Origin: Helicobacteraceae bacterium
GTDB taxonomy: Bacteria > Campylobacterota > Campylobacteria > Campylobacterales > SZUA-545
Length of the DNA stretch: 6,616 nucleotides
Direction of reading: 5' to 3'
NCBI GenBank assembly: GCA_011390075.1
Contig: JAABTA010000053.1
Coordinates: forward strand, 1-6,616
Below the pieces are notes generated by a model, which made no database searches, was not told where the DNA came from, and saw only the letters and a program-made list of their open reading frames with translations. A program made the translations under genes and the position numbers. Numbering within the stretch: the stretch's first letter is position 1; each line of letters opens with the position of its first letter. Of the stretch, positions 5,614-6,616 are shown one piece after another.

Positions 5614-5878
5614 TTATTGTTGCACTGGAAGGTTATTTGGTAATCTTTTTTTTAGCTCTTCTAGAGTTACTTTTTTAAAGATGTTTGGAATCTTCTTTTT
5701 TTCATTAACATAGACATTAACACCACTATTTAAGTTATAGAACTTGTATAGTCTCCTTGCTCAATTGTCCCTTCAAAAAGCACTTTTTTATATCTGTTTA
5801 GAGTAAGTTTATTGGGTGTTAATAGTTTGATTTGATACTTCCATTGAATTAGAAAAGATCTAAAAACTAAAAAACACC
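5614..5878 (-). pseudogene. Frameshifted, 5'-truncated gene remnant
   Basis: Two overlapping minus-strand frames join into one protein-like sequence. The upstream frame (about 5878 to 5745) reads NRYKKVLFEGTIEQGDYT and then leaves frame to reach a TAA at 5732-5730. The other frame, from about 5745 to the TAA at 5616-5614, reads KFYNLNSGVNVYVNEKKK, then FKKVTLEELKKRLPNNLPVQQ. Adding one A in the run near 5743-5747 would give a continuous GDYTKFYNLNSG. The combined ~88 residues have a natural charged and hydrophobic pattern, but there is no ATG or ribosome binding site, and an in-frame stop lies just upstream at about 5881. The best reading is the decayed C-terminal part of a gene. No family is assigned. 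A sequencing error could mimic the frameshift but would not explain the missing start. Confidence 0.45.
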
Positions 5879-5921
5879 ATTACCTACGCTTCGGTTATTG
5901 TGGTTTTAAGACTTTAGATTT
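5856..5921. repeat. 66-nt imperfect palindrome
   Basis: Arms 5856-5884 and 5893-5921 share one symmetry axis around the 8-nt loop TACGCTTC. About 23 of 29 positions pair (one a G-T wobble), including ATCTAAA/TTTAGAT at the outer end (5858-5864 with 5913-5919) and runs of A-T and CAC/GTG pairs inside. It overlaps the start of the gene remnant. It could be a terminator-like RNA hairpin, a regulator site or a decayed short mobile repeat. Confidence 0.45.
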
Positions 5922-6036
5922 CAATACAATAGACAGTAAATAAGAGAAAAAAACTCCGATTTCTTAATTTTTGTCAATAAAAAAATCTTTGCAAATCTCT
6001 ACAATGCTTTCAAATCTAAAAAACGGAGAAAAAAAT
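5922..6036 (+). promoter_or_regulatory. hcp upstream region with RBS and possible promoter
   Basis: This stretch is very AT-rich and non-coding. TACAAT at 6000-6005 is a possible -10, about 32 nt before the hcp ATG; no -35 at normal spacing is seen. TTGTCA (5971-5976) and the small palindrome TTTGCAAA (5988-5995) lie upstream and could be part of a binding site for a CRP/FNR-family NO or nitrite regulator, but no full consensus is present. GGAG at 6025-6028, 8 nt before the ATG at 6037, is the ribosome binding site. Confidence 0.45.
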
Positions 6037-6616
6037 ATGTCAATTAATATGTTATGTAATCAGTGCTCTATGAGCGCAATAGAGGGCTGTGGATCCAAGG
6101 GACAAACAATTGGAACTTGTGGCAAAGATGAAAATTTAGCAAAACTACAAGATATTATGGTGTATGGTCTTAAGGGCTTGAGTGCTTATAGAGAACATGC
6201 CAATGAGTTAGACGCAGATCTCAAAGCGGTAGATGACGCTATTAGTGAGACTCTCTATTTTACCCTTACCAATGTGAATTTTAATTTTGATGATCACATC
6301 AAGCAACTTATGAAAGTAGGTAGTGCAGGGGTAGAGTGTATGAGTGTACTAAGCGAAGCACATACAAGTGCATTTGGTGTGCCAACTCCTGTTGAGATCT
6401 CTCAAAATAAGGCAGAAGGCAAAGCAATCTTAGTTAGTGGTCATAATCTAGATATGTTTAAAGATCTCTTAGAAGCTACAAAAGATAAGGGTATCAATGT
6501 CTATACCCACTCAGAGATGCTCCCAGCTCATGGCTACCCAGAACTTAGAAAATATCCGCATCTAAAGGGAAACATCGGCAAAGCGTGGTTTGATCAAAAA
6601 GAGCTTTTCTCAAAAT
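6037..6616 (+). CDS. hcp: Hybrid cluster protein (Hcp, hydroxylamine/NO reductase), 5' part
   Basis: The gene runs off the right edge; 193 codons are present. Hcp is a cytoplasmic iron-sulfur protein with an Fe-S-O hybrid cluster, implicated in nitric oxide and hydroxylamine detoxification. Four N-terminal cysteines, Cys7, Cys10, Cys18 and Cys28, should bind the first cluster. Two hybrid-cluster ligands are visible: His136 (SGHNLD) and Glu160 (THSEMLPAHGYPEL), spaced 24 residues apart as in characterised Hcps; the cysteine ligands lie beyond the window. FTLTNVNF and GVPTPVEI are further family signatures. GVPTP lies at ~114-118, roughly 100 residues earlier than in E. coli Hcp, so this is the short (class III) form that lacks one N-terminal helical bundle. 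GGAG supports ATG 6037; ATG 6049 would start directly at MLCNQC, as many homologues do. No hcr reductase gene is seen. Confidence 0.95.
   Translation, partial: MSINMLCNQCSMSAIEGCGSKGQTIGTCGKDENLAKLQDIMVYGLKGLSAYREHANELDADLKAVDDAISETLYFTLTNVNFNFDDHIKQLMKVGSAGVECMSVLSEAHTSAFGVPTPVEISQNKAEGKAILVSGHNLDMFKDLLEATKDKGINVYTHSEMLPAHGYPELRKYPHLKGNIGKAWFDQKELFSK

Noticed and set aside
5970..6005. Sigma-54 promoter for hcp around TTGCAA
   Set aside because: There is no GG element at the required -24 position upstream of the GC.

Overview
The window looks like chromosomal DNA of a Campylobacterota (Epsilonproteobacteria) member, probably Sulfurimonas-like. It is AT-rich, the genes are tightly packed with frequent 1-4 bp overlaps, the AhpC/TsaA peroxiredoxin resembles the Helicobacter/Campylobacter type, promoters tend to have a recognisable -10 but no clear -35, and the hybrid cluster protein is a short form. 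The genus is inferred from memory of these families, not from a search.

Layout, left to right. Positions 1-645 hold the 3' end of a PIN-domain (VapC-like) gene followed by a small unknown gene. Positions 693-3339 form a compact plus-strand operon: a RimB-like retropepsin/'zinc protease' family protein, the ATP-grasp ligase RimK, an M20/M42-type metallopeptidase and an 82-residue unknown protein. Convergent to it, and sharing its last bases, is a minus-strand pair (4225-3336): an NMN adenylyltransferase-like nucleotidyltransferase and a translationally coupled 131-residue protein with an N-terminal signal or membrane segment. Divergent from that pair is a long-form ribosome hibernation promoting factor (4337-4864). 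It converges, across a perfect 16-bp hairpin, on ahpC (5517-4918, minus). Positions 5518-6036 carry the ahpC control region, a frameshifted gene remnant, a 66-nt imperfect palindrome and the hcp leader. The 5' part of hcp (hybrid cluster protein) runs off the right edge.

Functional themes. The most interesting unit is the RimB-RimK-peptidase-small protein operon: one enzyme adds glutamate residues to a protein or peptide, and two predicted hydrolases sit in the same transcript, which suggests a reversible or trimmed glutamate-tagging system. RimK's classical target is ribosomal protein S6, and a second ribosome-associated gene, hpf, lies nearby but in a separate transcript. The right end is a stress-defence area (peroxide: AhpC; nitric oxide/hydroxylamine: Hcp). 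No tRNA, rRNA, CRISPR array or intact mobile element was seen. The hexamer AGATCT is strikingly frequent (14 copies counted by eye).
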